This document shows positions 30,058 to 38,840 of a stretch of 64,000 nucleotides of DNA, in pieces. The notes beneath the pieces are model-generated. The model was not told the origin of the DNA, made no database searches, and was given only the letters and a program-made list of their open reading frames with translations. The position numbers and the translations under genes are program-made. The stretch comes from Chloroflexota bacterium. GTDB lineage: Bacteria > Chloroflexota > Anaerolineae > Aggregatilineales > Phototrophicaceae. Position 1 is the stretch's first letter. Every line of letters starts with the position of its first letter. The stretch covers positions 583,333-647,332 of the forward strand of contig WTGJ01000027.1 in NCBI GenBank assembly GCA_011523615.1, read 5' to 3'.

Positions 30058-30867
30058 ATGGTCATCGTAGACAGACCGATCGACACAAAATCGCTGAGCC
30101 AACAGCGATACAGTCAATTGGCGCAGCGTTATGTCCAAAGTGCCACGCACGCAGCCGGCGAAGATCTGGAACGACTCTTCACTATGGGAGATCCGCAACC
30201 AGAGTGGCATGTGCTGGACGTGGCCACTGGAGGCGGGCATACCGCGCTGAGATTCGCCCCTCACGTCGCTCACATGACCGTGAGCGATTTTTCCTCATCG
30301 ATGTTGGCTGCCGCCGAAAAGCACTTGCGTTCGCAAAACATCACCAACGCAGAGTATCAGCTCGCCGATGCCGAAAGCTTGCCCTTCCCGGATGAAACGT
30401 ACGATCTGGTCACCTGCCGATTGGCCACCCACCACTTTCCGAACCCATTCCGCTTCGTCGCTGAGGCTCATCGGGTGTTGAAGAGAGGCAAGTACCTTCT
30501 CATACAAGATCATTATGCGCCAGAAGATGCCCAGACAGCGGAATACTTGGATGCTTTCGAGAGCTTGCGGGACCCGAGCCATGGACGCACCATTCCGGAA
30601 AGTGAATGGATTCAAGGATTCAGCCAGGCGGGTTTCACCGTAGTTGCGAAAGAAACCCTCTTGAAACGTCATGATTTATCCTCTTGGGCCAAACGACAAG
30701 ATTGCAGCGATGAAGTGATCTGCCGTCTGGACGTGATGCTCACCCGCGGCCCCAAAGCGGCAATCCAGTGGTATCAGCCGCGATCCTTGGGGAGTCAAGA
30801 AGCCAGCTTTGCCAACCCCAACCTCATCATCAAAGGGCAAAAGCATCAGCCGGTGGATGCAATGTGA
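30058..30867 (+). CDS. Class I SAM-dependent methyltransferase (UbiE-like)
   Basis: The 269-residue soluble protein has a Rossmann methyltransferase fold. Motif I is VLDVATGGGHTALRFA, motif II has the acidic VSDFSSSML, motif III is ADAESLPFPDETYDLVTCR, and HRVLKRGKYLLIQD follows. This is the Methyltransf_11/UbiE style, often small-molecule or quinone methylation; the substrate cannot be told. The ATG at 30058 has AGGA only a few bases before it. It is transcribed away from queG and its 3' end overlaps the converging glycosyltransferase gene by 22 bases. Confidence 0.85.
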   Translation: MVIVDRPIDTKSLSQQRYSQLAQRYVQSATHAAGEDLERLFTMGDPQPEWHVLDVATGGGHTALRFAPHVAHMTVSDFSSSMLAAAEKHLRSQNITNAEYQLADAESLPFPDETYDLVTCRLATHHFPNPFRFVAEAHRVLKRGKYLLIQDHYAPEDAQTAEYLDAFESLRDPSHGRTIPESEWIQGFSQAGFTVVAKETLLKRHDLSSWAKRQDCSDEVICRLDVMLTRGPKAAIQWYQPRSLGSQEASFANPNLIIKGQKHQPVDAM

Positions 30868-32087
30868 GCCAAGGTTTCCGCCGCCTTGATCGGCCCGCCG
30901 AGAGCTTGCATTTCTCCGGCAAATAAGCGGCAATTTTCTCGCACGGAAGGATCGTTCAGCAAAGCATTGGCAGCGTCAAACAACTTGCCTTGCTGAACGT
31001 CATGTGCGCTCAAATGCAGGCCCACCTTCGCTTGTGTGACGCGCTTCGCTTGCACTCTCTGGTCTGCCACCTGAGGGAGCACGATCTGCGGAATGCCATG
31101 CAGCAATAAGGCATGCGTCGTCCCCATCCCGCCATGCTGAATGGCCAGGCTGATTCGGGGCAGGATGTGGCGAAAGGGAACCCACTGCAAGAGATGCGTT
31201 CGGGGTGGTAAGGAGGAAAGCAGCGCTTGCTTTTCCGCGGCGGAAAGGGGCAGATTCCCCAGGGTGATGATGGGCACGCAGCCGGCCCGGTTGACTGCCT
31301 GCGCTGCTCTGGAATAAAGCCTCAGATTTCCTTTGAATGTGGTACCCAGCGTGATGAGTGCCAGTGGGTTTTCTTCAGGGATGTCTTGCAGCCATTTGAG
31401 GCGAGAATTTTTATGGGCGGGTGAGATCAGCCCACCACAATACACATTTTGCGGCAGCAATTTTGCTGCATCGGCCAGATACCAACGCTTCGTGAAATAG
31501 CTCAAGTGAAGTTCCTGACTCTGGACGCTGGGCGTAGCACCTCCCGAAAAGTTGCGCCCAACAACTCCAAATCGTGCACACAGCTGGTTCAGCCGATCCG
31601 CACTCTCTTCCGCCAGCTCCATTTGGATCGGTTGCAAGTATTCCCTTGCCAACGGTCGCATCGCCGGCATCCCAGCAACGACAAATCGAACGGCCAATGC
31701 TTCGGCAGCCAGGGCAGCTGCCGGCAAAAAAGGCTCGCTGATGATGGCATCCGGCGGGCCAGATTCCTTCGCACATTGGAGAAGTGCTTCACAACCTGCC
31801 TCAACTTGATCTACGGTCAACCAGGTATCGAGCGCTCTGGTATAGCGCAGCTTCAACGCTGCCGCAGGATCATAAGACGAGAGGGCCAACGGCGGTGGCC
31901 AATGCCAGCCAGTTTGCGGGAGGGGATGAAAGGGGACTGGGGAAGCACGAAACAGGCCAGCGATTTCAGGGCCGCTCAACCACCTGACTCGATGCCCGGT
32001 TCTCTTCAATTGTTCGGCAGTCAAATACATCCCTCCCCAATCCGTATGACTGCGCATCGGGGCAGAGACGAACCAAAAATTAGCCAT
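30846..32087 (-). CDS. GT1-family glycosyltransferase (UGT/MGT-like)
   Basis: The 413-residue protein has the GT-B layout of macrolide/sterol glycosyltransferases. Its N-terminal half is variable (MANFWFVSAPMRSHTDWGG), and the C-terminal nucleotide-sugar half has LLQWVPFRHILPRISLAIQHGGMGTTH followed by GIPQIVLPQVADQ. These match the donor-site HGG.GT and P...DQ motifs of GT1 enzymes. The likely product is a glycosylated lipid, carotenoid or secondary metabolite; the acceptor is unknown. Its ATG overlaps the end of the epimerase gene by eight bases, so the two are co-translated despite unrelated apparent roles. No strong ribosome site is visible. Confidence 0.87.
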   Translation of the reverse strand: MANFWFVSAPMRSHTDWGGMYLTAEQLKRTGHRVRWLSGPEIAGLFRASPVPFHPLPQTGWHWPPPLALSSYDPAAALKLRYTRALDTWLTVDQVEAGCEALLQCAKESGPPDAIISEPFLPAAALAAEALAVRFVVAGMPAMRPLAREYLQPIQMELAEESADRLNQLCARFGVVGRNFSGGATPSVQSQELHLSYFTKRWYLADAAKLLPQNVYCGGLISPAHKNSRLKWLQDIPEENPLALITLGTTFKGNLRLYSRAAQAVNRAGCVPIITLGNLPLSAAEKQALLSSLPPRTHLLQWVPFRHILPRISLAIQHGGMGTTHALLLHGIPQIVLPQVADQRVQAKRVTQAKVGLHLSAHDVQQGKLFDAANALLNDPSVRENCRLFAGEMQALGGPIKAAETLAHIASTG

Positions 32088-32490
32088 CGGCCGGCTGAAT
32101 CGTTTCGTATATTTCCAACAGAACGCCACCGGTACTCTTGGGATGCACGAAGAAATACCGGGTGCCATCCTCATGCACTTGCACCGCATCCTGAACGAGT
32201 TGGACTTTAGCCTCGGTCAACTGGATATGCAGTTGCTCAATGTTTTCCACTTCCAGACAAACATGATGCAGCTTCGTGCCGGGATGATGGACCTGGCGAG
32301 CGACAGGACTTTCCTCGTGGATCGGTTGTACGAGCTCAAGCCAAGCATCGCCCACCGCCAAAAAGGCAACCTCCACCCCTTCCCGATGGACCACCTTCCT
32401 CTCTTTTTCTGGCAGTCCCAGGATGTCTCGCCAAAAGGGAATGGAAGCCTCTAAATCTTGCGTGAGGATGGCGATATGGTGCAGTTTCAA
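32080..32490 (-). CDS. mce: Methylmalonyl-CoA epimerase
   Basis: The 136-residue VOC-family enzyme converts (S)- to (R)-methylmalonyl-CoA for the mutase. It has two beta-alpha-beta-beta-beta modules: KLHHIAILTQDLEASIPFW opens the first and KLHHVCLEVENIEQL the second. Metal ligands expected are the histidine of HHIAI, the second HHVC histidine and the glutamate in VLLEIYE. The best start is TTG at 32490 (protein MKLHHIAIL), with GGAG ten bases upstream. An open extension to 32850 runs antisense to the acyl-CoA dehydrogenase and is rejected. It diverges from the dehydrogenase gene and belongs functionally to the propionate genes at 35587-40876. Confidence 0.93.
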   Translation of the reverse strand: MKLHHIAILTQDLEASIPFWRDILGLPEKERKVVHREGVEVAFLAVGDAWLELVQPIHEESPVARQVHHPGTKLHHVCLEVENIEQLHIQLTEAKVQLVQDAVQVHEDGTRYFFVHPKSTGGVLLEIYETIQPADG

Positions 32491-32525
32491 GGTAGGTTCA
32501 CTCCGCAACTTCCCGTACTTGCATC

Positions 32526-32534
32526 TGTTATAAT
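32526..32534 (+). promoter_or_regulatory. Extended -10 promoter of the acyl-CoA dehydrogenase operon
   Basis: TGTTATAAT (TG, one base, then perfect TATAAT at 32529-32534) lies about 47 bases before the dehydrogenase ATG. The identical nonamer occurs at 41888 and, inverted, at 53152-53144. On the opposite strand the same bases read TATAAC upstream of mce. Confidence 0.6.
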
Positions 32535-32580
32535 GTATCTTGCCACAAACGCGAGAGAATCCCAGCGTATAAAGCATGAA

Positions 32581-33765
32581 ATGTTGATGGACAAAGCACA
32601 GCTTGATTATGGCTTGACCGCCGAACACTTGCAGCTGCAACGCATCGTTCGCGATTTTGCGACCCGTGAGATCGCGCCCATCGCCGAAAAGCTGGATGAA
32701 ACCGGTGAATTTCCACTCGAGACGATCCAAAAAGCCGGTGCACTGGGTTTGATGGGCATCGAAGTGCCGGAGGAGTACGGTGGCGCGGAGCTGGATACCC
32801 TGGCCTATGCACTGACCATGATCGAAATTGCGCGGGCCGATGTGAGCCACTCCACCATCATCAGCGTGAACAACTCGCTATTTTGTCACGGCATCCTGGC
32901 ATTTGGCACGGAAGAGCAGAAACAGCGCTTTCTGGCACCGGTCGCCTCCGGAACTGCCATTGGTGCCTACAGCCTGACCGAACCGATGTCCGGAAGCGAT
33001 GCCGGAAACATGTCCAGTAGAGCGGAACTCAATGACGCTGGCTCTCATTACATCATCAATGGACGCAAGAGTTGGGTTACCAGCGGACCAGTGGCGGATT
33101 ATGCCGTTCTGTTCACCATGACGGATGCGAACAAAAAGCAAAAAGGAATATCGGCATTCATCATCGACTTGCAGCAGGACGGCTGCATACGGGGCAAAGT
33201 TGAACCCAAACTGGGGATCAGAGCCAGCGCTACCAGCGAATTGCTCTTTGAAAACTACGCTTGTCCGGTGGAAAACATGCTGGGAACTCCAGGACAGGGT
33301 TTTCAAATTGCCATGACGGTATTGGATGCGGGTAGGATTGGCATCGCCGCTCAGGCTCTGGGTGTCGCAGAAGCGGCATATGAGGCCAGCCTTTCCTATG
33401 CCCGAGAACGTCATGCTTTTGGCCAACCCATCGGCAGTTTTCAGATGATCCAGCATAAAGTGGCCGAAATGAAGATGCGCATCGAAGCCAGCCGCTTGCT
33501 GGTGTTCCATGCGGCGCGGGCCAAAATGGCCGCAAAGGAACATGGACAACGCTATACCACGGTAGCGAGCATCGCCAAATTGCATGCCAGCGAGACGGCG
33601 ATGTACGTGACGGATGAGACGCTGCAGATCCATGGTGGCATGGGTTATAGCAAAGAATTGCCAGTGGAACGCTATTATCGAGACGCTCGGATCACCCGCA
33701 TCTATGAAGGTACGAGCGAGATCCAACGGATGGTCATCGCAAGGAACGAATTGGGGTTGCGATAA
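32581..33765 (+). CDS. Acyl-CoA dehydrogenase (short/medium-chain type)
   Basis: This FAD enzyme introduces the alpha-beta double bond in acyl-CoA, passing electrons to ETF. The 394-residue protein has AYSLTEPMSGSDAG and WVTSGPVADY for FAD binding, GFQIAMTVLDAGRIGIAAQALG in the helical domain, and the catalytic base E376 in RIYEGTSEIQ. Overall it resembles butyryl-CoA dehydrogenase. The start is ATG 32581 or 32587; the longer open frame upstream covers the promoter and is rejected. It is followed after 11 bases by the quinone-reductase-like gene and then by the CYTH and mutase genes, so it may feed odd-chain or branched acyl groups into the propionyl-CoA route. Confidence 0.94.
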   Translation: MLMDKAQLDYGLTAEHLQLQRIVRDFATREIAPIAEKLDETGEFPLETIQKAGALGLMGIEVPEEYGGAELDTLAYALTMIEIARADVSHSTIISVNNSLFCHGILAFGTEEQKQRFLAPVASGTAIGAYSLTEPMSGSDAGNMSSRAELNDAGSHYIINGRKSWVTSGPVADYAVLFTMTDANKKQKGISAFIIDLQQDGCIRGKVEPKLGIRASATSELLFENYACPVENMLGTPGQGFQIAMTVLDAGRIGIAAQALGVAEAAYEASLSYARERHAFGQPIGSFQMIQHKVAEMKMRIEASRLLVFHAARAKMAAKEHGQRYTTVASIAKLHASETAMYVTDETLQIHGGMGYSKELPVERYYRDARITRIYEGTSEIQRMVIARNELGLR

Positions 33766-33776
33766 AGGTGGTGGAG

Positions 33777-34808
33777 ATGCGCGCGGCAGTCTTAAATGAA
33801 CATGGTGGCTTGGATGTCATCGAGTACCGAGAGGATTTGCCCATCCCCGAACCTAGTTTCGGTGAGGTCCGAATCAGAGTGAAAGCAGCTGCGTTGAATC
33901 GTTTGGACTTGTTCGTCCGGCAAGGTTGGCGAGGTTTGCAACTGAATTTCCCCCATGTCATCGCTGCTGATGGTGCAGGCGTCGTCGACTCCTTAGGGGA
34001 TGGCGTCCATACGGTTGCTGTGGGGGATCGAGTTTGCGTCGATCCCACCATCGTCCCTCCTGATTCCCCTGCTCTGGATACCGGCATGGAAAACCAATCG
34101 CGCATTGCCATTCTCGGTGAGCATCACCCCGGCCTGGCTGCGGAATACGCCGTGGTCCCAGCGCGCAATGTGCTACATCTGCCCGATCATGTGGAATTTG
34201 GTGAAGCCGCTGCCGCAGGTTTGGTCTTCGTCACGGCTTGGCATTCACTCATCACACGGGGTGCTTTGCGCGCGGGAGAAAGTGTGTTGGTGGTCGGTGC
34301 GGGAGGGGGCGTGAACAGCGCGAGCATACAAATCGCCCGCTTGGCTGGCGCGAGAGTCTACGCCATCGGTAGCGACGCAGCTCGTTGTGATCTGGCAACT
34401 CAGCTCGGCGCTCATGTGGTGATCAATCGTGCAGAGACTCCCGGATGGGCCAGAGAAATACAGACCATGACCGGGCGACGAGGGGTCGACATTGTCGTCG
34501 ATAACGTGGGGGCGGAAACCTTATCGGACAGCATGCGAGCGGCACGAATTGGTGGCCGGATTCTGATTGTGGGGGGAACCAGCGGCTATGATTTCCGTCT
34601 CAATGTCGCTTTGCTCTTCTCACGCCATCTGACGCTCATCGGCAGCACGATGGGGCCGCACCAGGATTATCGGAACGTGATGAATTTGGTGTTTGATGGC
34701 TCATTGAAAGCCGTGATTGGTGAGCGCTTTCCTCTCGCTCAGGCGCGCCTTGCGCAAAAAACGCTTGAAGAAGCTACCGTACCGGGCAAGATCGTATTGG
34801 ACATATGA
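33777..34808 (+). CDS. Zinc-binding-type alcohol dehydrogenase/quinone reductase (MDR family)
   Basis: The 343-residue NAD(P)H-dependent MDR protein has the N-terminal GroES-like fold (MRAAVLNEHGG...AAALNRLDLFVRQGW) and a Rossmann domain with VLVVGAGGGVNSASIQIARLAGA. It lacks the obvious GHE zinc motif at the catalytic position (VIAADGAG stands there) and most resembles quinone oxidoreductase or crotonyl-CoA reductase-like members. The ATG at 33777 follows GGTGGTGGAG closely; a GTG at 33768 is the alternative. It lies between the acyl-CoA dehydrogenase and the CYTH gene, suggesting a role in enoyl- or acyl-CoA handling, but the substrate is not known. Confidence 0.87.
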   Translation: MRAAVLNEHGGLDVIEYREDLPIPEPSFGEVRIRVKAAALNRLDLFVRQGWRGLQLNFPHVIAADGAGVVDSLGDGVHTVAVGDRVCVDPTIVPPDSPALDTGMENQSRIAILGEHHPGLAAEYAVVPARNVLHLPDHVEFGEAAAAGLVFVTAWHSLITRGALRAGESVLVVGAGGGVNSASIQIARLAGARVYAIGSDAARCDLATQLGAHVVINRAETPGWAREIQTMTGRRGVDIVVDNVGAETLSDSMRAARIGGRILIVGGTSGYDFRLNVALLFSRHLTLIGSTMGPHQDYRNVMNLVFDGSLKAVIGERFPLAQARLAQKTLEEATVPGKIVLDI

Positions 34809-34848
34809 ACCGTCCATGACCATGGCATCCGCGCGACCAGGAGAAAGC

Positions 34849-34890
34849 ATGAAGTTGAGCCAACTGCATCGCTCCAGGGGGACAGGGTAG
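34849..34890 (+). other. Ribosome site and 13-codon frame cut off by an in-frame amber codon
   Basis: AGGAGA (34839-34844) stands four bases before an ATG at 34849. The frame reads 13 codons (MKLSQLHRSRGTG) and meets TAG at 34888-34890. It is in the same reading frame as the CYTH gene, whose only later start, TTG at 34894, is one codon beyond the stop. It may be a leader peptide that couples translation by re-initiation, a decayed N-terminus, or a sequencing error. Confidence 0.5.
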
Positions 34891-34893
34891 GTT

Positions 34894-35544
34894 TTGAGCC
34901 CGCATCAAGCCCTGTCGGCAACGGACACCGAGACTGAGATCAAACTGTGGGTGCCTGATCTTTCCCCAATCGAAGCTCGACTGAGAGAGGCAGGAGCGAG
35001 GTTGAGGCAAGAACGCAGCCATGAAATCAATCTGCGTTTCGACCATCCCGAGCTACACCTATTGGATCGACGCGCCGTACTCAGATTGCGAAAAGATCAA
35101 ATCAACACTCTGACTTACAAGGACGATGCCCGCATCCAGGAAGGGATCATTAGCCGCTATGAGTTGGAGACCGAAGTAGCGAGTTTCGAAATCACGAGCC
35201 AGTTGCTGCAAAAACTGGGCTTTTTCATCAGCGACCGTTATGAAAAATATCGCACCGCATTCCAGTTGGATCAGACAGAGATCGTGCTGGATGAACTTCC
35301 GTTTGGCAATTTCGTTGAAATAGAAGGCTTTCACGATGACATCAAGAAAGCGATGGGGCGCCTGGAATTATCCCAAGCCACGCCCGTGAACTGCAGCTAT
35401 CTGCATTTGTTTCATCTCAGTCGACTTTGGTTAGAGAGAGAGCGGAACATCCATCTCGAGGAATTCAGCTTCCAAGGTTTTGCCGGTATTACTCTGCCGA
35501 TCGAGCATCTCTTACAAAGTGACCAGGAACGACCCCTCGAATGA
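34894..35544 (+). CDS. CYTH-domain protein (triphosphate tunnel metalloenzyme family)
   Basis: The 216-residue protein has a CYTH domain, a beta-barrel that binds triphosphates such as polyphosphate, ATP or thiamine triphosphate with divalent metal. The signature ExExK is present as ETEIKLW near the N-terminus, followed by charged strands (INLRFD, AVLRLRKD, LTYKDD, RYELETEV, KYRTAFQLDQTEIVLDELPFGNFVEIEG). It is most like class IV adenylate cyclase (CyaB)-type CYTH proteins. The C-terminal 60 residues beyond the domain are unassigned. Start is apparently TTG 34894, just after an in-frame TAG. A CHAD-domain gene, a frequent CYTH partner, lies 5 kb away at 40882. The last codons overlap a 25-codon ATGA-linked frame (35541-35615). 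Confidence 0.85.
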   Translation: MSPHQALSATDTETEIKLWVPDLSPIEARLREAGARLRQERSHEINLRFDHPELHLLDRRAVLRLRKDQINTLTYKDDARIQEGIISRYELETEVASFEITSQLLQKLGFFISDRYEKYRTAFQLDQTEIVLDELPFGNFVEIEGFHDDIKKAMGRLELSQATPVNCSYLHLFHLSRLWLERERNIHLEEFSFQGFAGITLPIEHLLQSDQERPLE

Positions 35545-35586
35545 ATCAGGAAATCAACTTTCGTTTGGGTTCAGCCAGCGGCGGTT

Positions 35587-37173
35587 ATGAAGAGCAAACG
35601 GATCCACGAACGTAAAGAGCGGTACGCTACTTCATCAGCGATCGATCTCCACCCTCATTATTCGGTGTCTGAAGGTGATGAAATCCCCGGAGAGTACCCC
35701 TTTACGCGAGGGATTCACCGGAAGATGTACCGCAGTCGGCTGTGGACGATGCGTCAGTATGCGGGTTTCGGCAGCGCGGCAGAAACGAACGAGCGCTTTC
35801 GATTTTTGTTGGAAAAGGGGCAGAGCGGCCTCAGCGTGGCTTTTGACTTGCCGACGCAGATCGGTTACGACGCAGACCATCCATTGGCCGAAGGTGAAGT
35901 GGGGAAAGTAGGCGTCAGCATCTGCAGTTTGCAGGATATGGAAGCGCTGTTTGCGGGCATCCCACTCAACAAAGTTTCGACCAGCATGACCATCAACGCT
36001 CCCGCCGCCATCCTATTGGCGATGTACATCGCATGTGGCAAGCGACAAGGGGTGGAAGAACGTGAGCTGCGGGGCACGGTGCAAAACGACATCCTCAAAG
36101 AATACATCGCCCGGGGAACGTACATCTTCCCACCGGAACCATCGATGCGCTTGATCACGGATTTGATGGCCCATTGTCAGCGGCATATCCCCCATTGGAA
36201 CACGTTGAGCGTCAGCGGTTATCACATCCGGGAAGCGGGCAGCAGCGCGGTACAAGAAGTCGCCTTCACTCTGGCGAACGCCATCGCCTATGTGCAGGCA
36301 GCGCTCGCTGCCGGTTTGAAGATCGATGATTTCGCGCCGCAAATTTCCTTCTTCTTCAACGCACACAACCACCTGTGGGAAGAGGTGGCCAAGTTTCGCG
36401 CCGCCCGGCGCATCTGGGCAAAAACCATGAAGGAACGCTTCGCTGCGAAAGAACCGCGCAGTCTGATGCTGCGCTTCCATACGCAAACCGGCGGCAGCAC
36501 CCTCACCGCCCAACAACCCGAAAACAATGTCGTTCGCGTCACATTGCAGGCCCTCGCTGCCATCCTGGGTGGGACGCAATCGTTGCACACCAACAGCATG
36601 GATGAGGCTTTGGGCTTACCCACGGTGAAAGCGGCGCAGATCGCCCTGCGGACGCAACAGATCCTGGCCCATGAGAGTGGCGTAGCAGATATCGTCGATC
36701 CCCTCGGCGGCAGCCCATTGATCGAAACCCTCACCGATCAAATGGAACGTCTCGCACAAGAATACATCCGCCAGATCGATGAATTGGGCGGTTCCTTATC
36801 CGCCATTGAATCTGGGTGGCTGCAAAATGAAATCTTGAACCATGCTTACCGAACGCAACGCTCCGTCGAAAGCGGCGAAACCCTGATCGTCGGGGTCAAT
36901 GCTTATCAACAAGAAGCAGAGGAAGTAATACCTACCCTAAGATCGGATCCAGAATTTGAGCAGCATCAGCGATCGGCATTGGCTCAATTGCGGGCCCAGC
37001 GCGATACAGAGAAGGCCTCCGCTACACAGGACCGTTTGCTGAAAGCCGCAAAATCCAACGAAAACTTGATGCCATTTCTGATCGATTGTGTGGAACACTA
37101 TGTCACCATTGGTGAGATCTGTCAGACGCTGCGCAACGTTTTTGGTGAATTCCAGGCTCACGAGATTCACTGA
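35587..37173 (+). CDS. mcmA1: Methylmalonyl-CoA mutase, catalytic (large) subunit
   Basis: The 528-residue TIM-barrel subunit rearranges (R)-methylmalonyl-CoA to succinyl-CoA. Its B12 domain is on a separate protein, encoded at 57945. Substrate residues of true methylmalonyl-CoA mutases are present: the tyrosine in WTMRQYAGF (Y58), the arginine in PPEPSMRL and the YH pair in SGYHIREAG. The [18 protein letters not shown] and [10 protein letters not shown] segments are also canonical. The N-terminus lacks the roughly 30-residue helical segment present in the second mutase (41922). The ATG at 35587 has no clear ribosome site and lies 42 bases after the CYTH stop; in-frame readthrough upstream reaches only that stop. 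It probably ends the operon that begins with the acyl-CoA dehydrogenase. Confidence 0.94.
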   Translation: MKSKRIHERKERYATSSAIDLHPHYSVSEGDEIPGEYPFTRGIHRKMYRSRLWTMRQYAGFGSAAETNERFRFLLEKGQSGLSVAFDLPTQIGYDADHPLAEGEVGKVGVSICSLQDMEALFAGIPLNKVSTSMTINAPAAILLAMYIACGKRQGVEERELRGTVQNDILKEYIARGTYIFPPEPSMRLITDLMAHCQRHIPHWNTLSVSGYHIREAGSSAVQEVAFTLANAIAYVQAALAAGLKIDDFAPQISFFFNAHNHLWEEVAKFRAARRIWAKTMKERFAAKEPRSLMLRFHTQTGGSTLTAQQPENNVVRVTLQALAAILGGTQSLHTNSMDEALGLPTVKAAQIALRTQQILAHESGVADIVDPLGGSPLIETLTDQMERLAQEYIRQIDELGGSLSAIESGWLQNEILNHAYRTQRSVESGETLIVGVNAYQQEAEEVIPTLRSDPEFEQHQRSALAQLRAQRDTEKASATQDRLLKAAKSNENLMPFLIDCVEHYVTIGEICQTLRNVFGEFQAHEIH

Positions 37174-37195
37174 CGATTGACCGGTTGCCGGGCCA

Positions 37196-37224
37196 TTGGA
37201 ATATCGGAGGCAGCGGTCTATAAT
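37196..37224 (+). promoter_or_regulatory. Promoter of the acyl-CoA carboxylase operon
   Basis: TTGGAA (37196-37201) and a perfect TATAAT (37219-37224) are separated by exactly 17 bases. Transcription would begin near 37231, giving a leader of about 50 bases to the ATG at 37284 of the carboxyltransferase gene. Confidence 0.6.
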
Positions 37225-37283
37225 TAGCGCCTGATAATTCGTAGGGATTGCCGCTTCAGGATGGATTTTCGTGGAGAAATATG

Positions 37284-38834
37284 ATGCCACCGAATGCCAA
37301 TCTGGATGAGCTGCGCAAGAGGCGCGCGGAAAGCCGCTCCGGCGGTGGTCAAACACGCATCGACAAACAACACAGTCAAGGAAAAAATACCGCATATGAG
37401 CGGTTGGATATCTTGCTGGATCCCGGCAGCTTCCGCGAGATTGACGCATTCGTCCATCACCGGGCGCGTCACTTCGGCATGGATGAACGCCGCTATCCTG
37501 GCGACAGCGTCGTAACCGGATGGGGCACCATAGATGGTCGCTTGGTTTATGTTTTTTCCCAGGATTTTACCGTCGTAGGCGGTACCTTGAGCGAAGTACA
37601 CGCTGAAAAAATCTGCAAAATCATGGATTTGGCGATGAAAACAGGCGCGCCGGTGATCGGCCTGAACGACAGCGGGGGCGCCCGCATCCAGGAGGGGGTG
37701 GAAAGCCTGGCCGGTTACGCCGACATTTTCTTGAAGAATACCCTCTCCAGCGGGGTCATCCCACAGATCAGCGTCATCATGGGTCCTTGCGCCGGTGGCG
37801 CCGTCTATAGCCCGGCTTTGACTGATTTCACCGTGATGGTGGATGGTACCAGCTACATGTTCATCACGGGACCCGATGTGGTGAAACAAGTATTGAATGA
37901 AGAGGTGTCCTTTGAAGAGCTGGGGGGCGCCAGTGTGCATTCTTCACGCAGCGGCGTTTGTCATCTGGTGGCGATTGATGAAACCCAGTCTTTGCTGCTG
38001 GTCAGAGAATTGCTCTCGTTCCTTCCCCAGAATAATCTGGAGGACCCGCCGATCGCCGCGACGAGTGACGATCCATTGCGAACGGAAGCCAGTTTGGATG
38101 AGATCATTCCGGAGAACCCCAATCGCCCGTATGATATGAAGCATATCATCCAGCAAATCGTGGATGATGGAGTATTGTTCGAGATTCACGAGAATTATGC
38201 GCCCAATATCATATGTGGCTTTGCGCGGTTGGGTGGCTACAGCGTAGGGATTGTGGCGAATCAACCGATGGTGCTGGCCGGCGTCCTGGATATCGCCGCC
38301 AGCGAAAAAGCCGCTCGCTTCATCCGCACCTGTGATGCCTTCAATGTCCCCATCGTCACGTTTGTAGACGTTCCAGGTTACCTACCCGGTACCGATCAAG
38401 AACACAATGGCATCATCTTATCCGGTGCAAAACTGCTGTTTGCCTATTGTGAAGCGACAGTGCCCAAATTGACCATCACGACGCGCAAATCGTATGGCGG
38501 GGCATACTGCGTAATGAGCAGCAAACACATCCGCGGTGATTTGAATCTCGCCTGGCCATCCGCTGAAATCGCCGTCATGGGTCCTGAAGGGGCGGTGGAG
38601 ATCATCTACCGCAGAGAGTTGAAAGAAGCGAAAGATGCCAATGCCAAGAAATCGCGCCTGGCCGAAGAATACCGAGCGAAATTCGCCAATCCCTACATCG
38701 CTGCCGAACGAGGATTCATCGATGACGTCATCGAACCCAGAGATTCCCGCCCCCGCCTGATCAACGCCTTGCAAGTGTTGCAAAACAAACGAGATCAGAA
38801 TCCAGCGAAGAAGCATGGCAACATTCCACTGTAG
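37284..38834 (+). CDS. pccB: Propionyl-CoA/acyl-CoA carboxylase, carboxyltransferase subunit
   Basis: This 516-residue protein transfers the carboxyl group from biotin to an acyl-CoA. It has two crotonase-like halves: the N-terminal half with [30 protein letters not shown] and VFITGP-like MFITGPDVV, and the C-terminal half with [18 protein letters not shown] and [15 protein letters not shown]. These match PccB/methylmalonyl-CoA decarboxylase alpha subunits rather than AccA/AccD. GGAG lies seven bases before ATG 37284 (an ATG at 37281 is adjacent). Neighbours encoding biotin carboxylase and biotin carrier complete a three-gene carboxylase, and the mutase next door makes propionyl-CoA the likely substrate. 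Confidence 0.95.
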   Translation: MPPNANLDELRKRRAESRSGGGQTRIDKQHSQGKNTAYERLDILLDPGSFREIDAFVHHRARHFGMDERRYPGDSVVTGWGTIDGRLVYVFSQDFTVVGGTLSEVHAEKICKIMDLAMKTGAPVIGLNDSGGARIQEGVESLAGYADIFLKNTLSSGVIPQISVIMGPCAGGAVYSPALTDFTVMVDGTSYMFITGPDVVKQVLNEEVSFEELGGASVHSSRSGVCHLVAIDETQSLLLVRELLSFLPQNNLEDPPIAATSDDPLRTEASLDEIIPENPNRPYDMKHIIQQIVDDGVLFEIHENYAPNIICGFARLGGYSVGIVANQPMVLAGVLDIAASEKAARFIRTCDAFNVPIVTFVDVPGYLPGTDQEHNGIILSGAKLLFAYCEATVPKLTITTRKSYGGAYCVMSSKHIRGDLNLAWPSAEIAVMGPEGAVEIIYRRELKEAKDANAKKSRLAEEYRAKFANPYIAAERGFIDDVIEPRDSRPRLINALQVLQNKRDQNPAKKHGNIPL

Positions 38835-38840
38835 ATTCTG

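Noticed and set aside
32878-33726. A 282-codon minus-strand frame opposite the acyl-CoA dehydrogenase
   Set aside because: Antisense shadow without domain similarity.
35541-35615. 25-codon frame linked to the CYTH stop by ATGA and overlapping the mutase start
   Set aside because: No recognisable product; its reading frame differs from the mutase and it probably reflects chance or, at most, a coupling leader.
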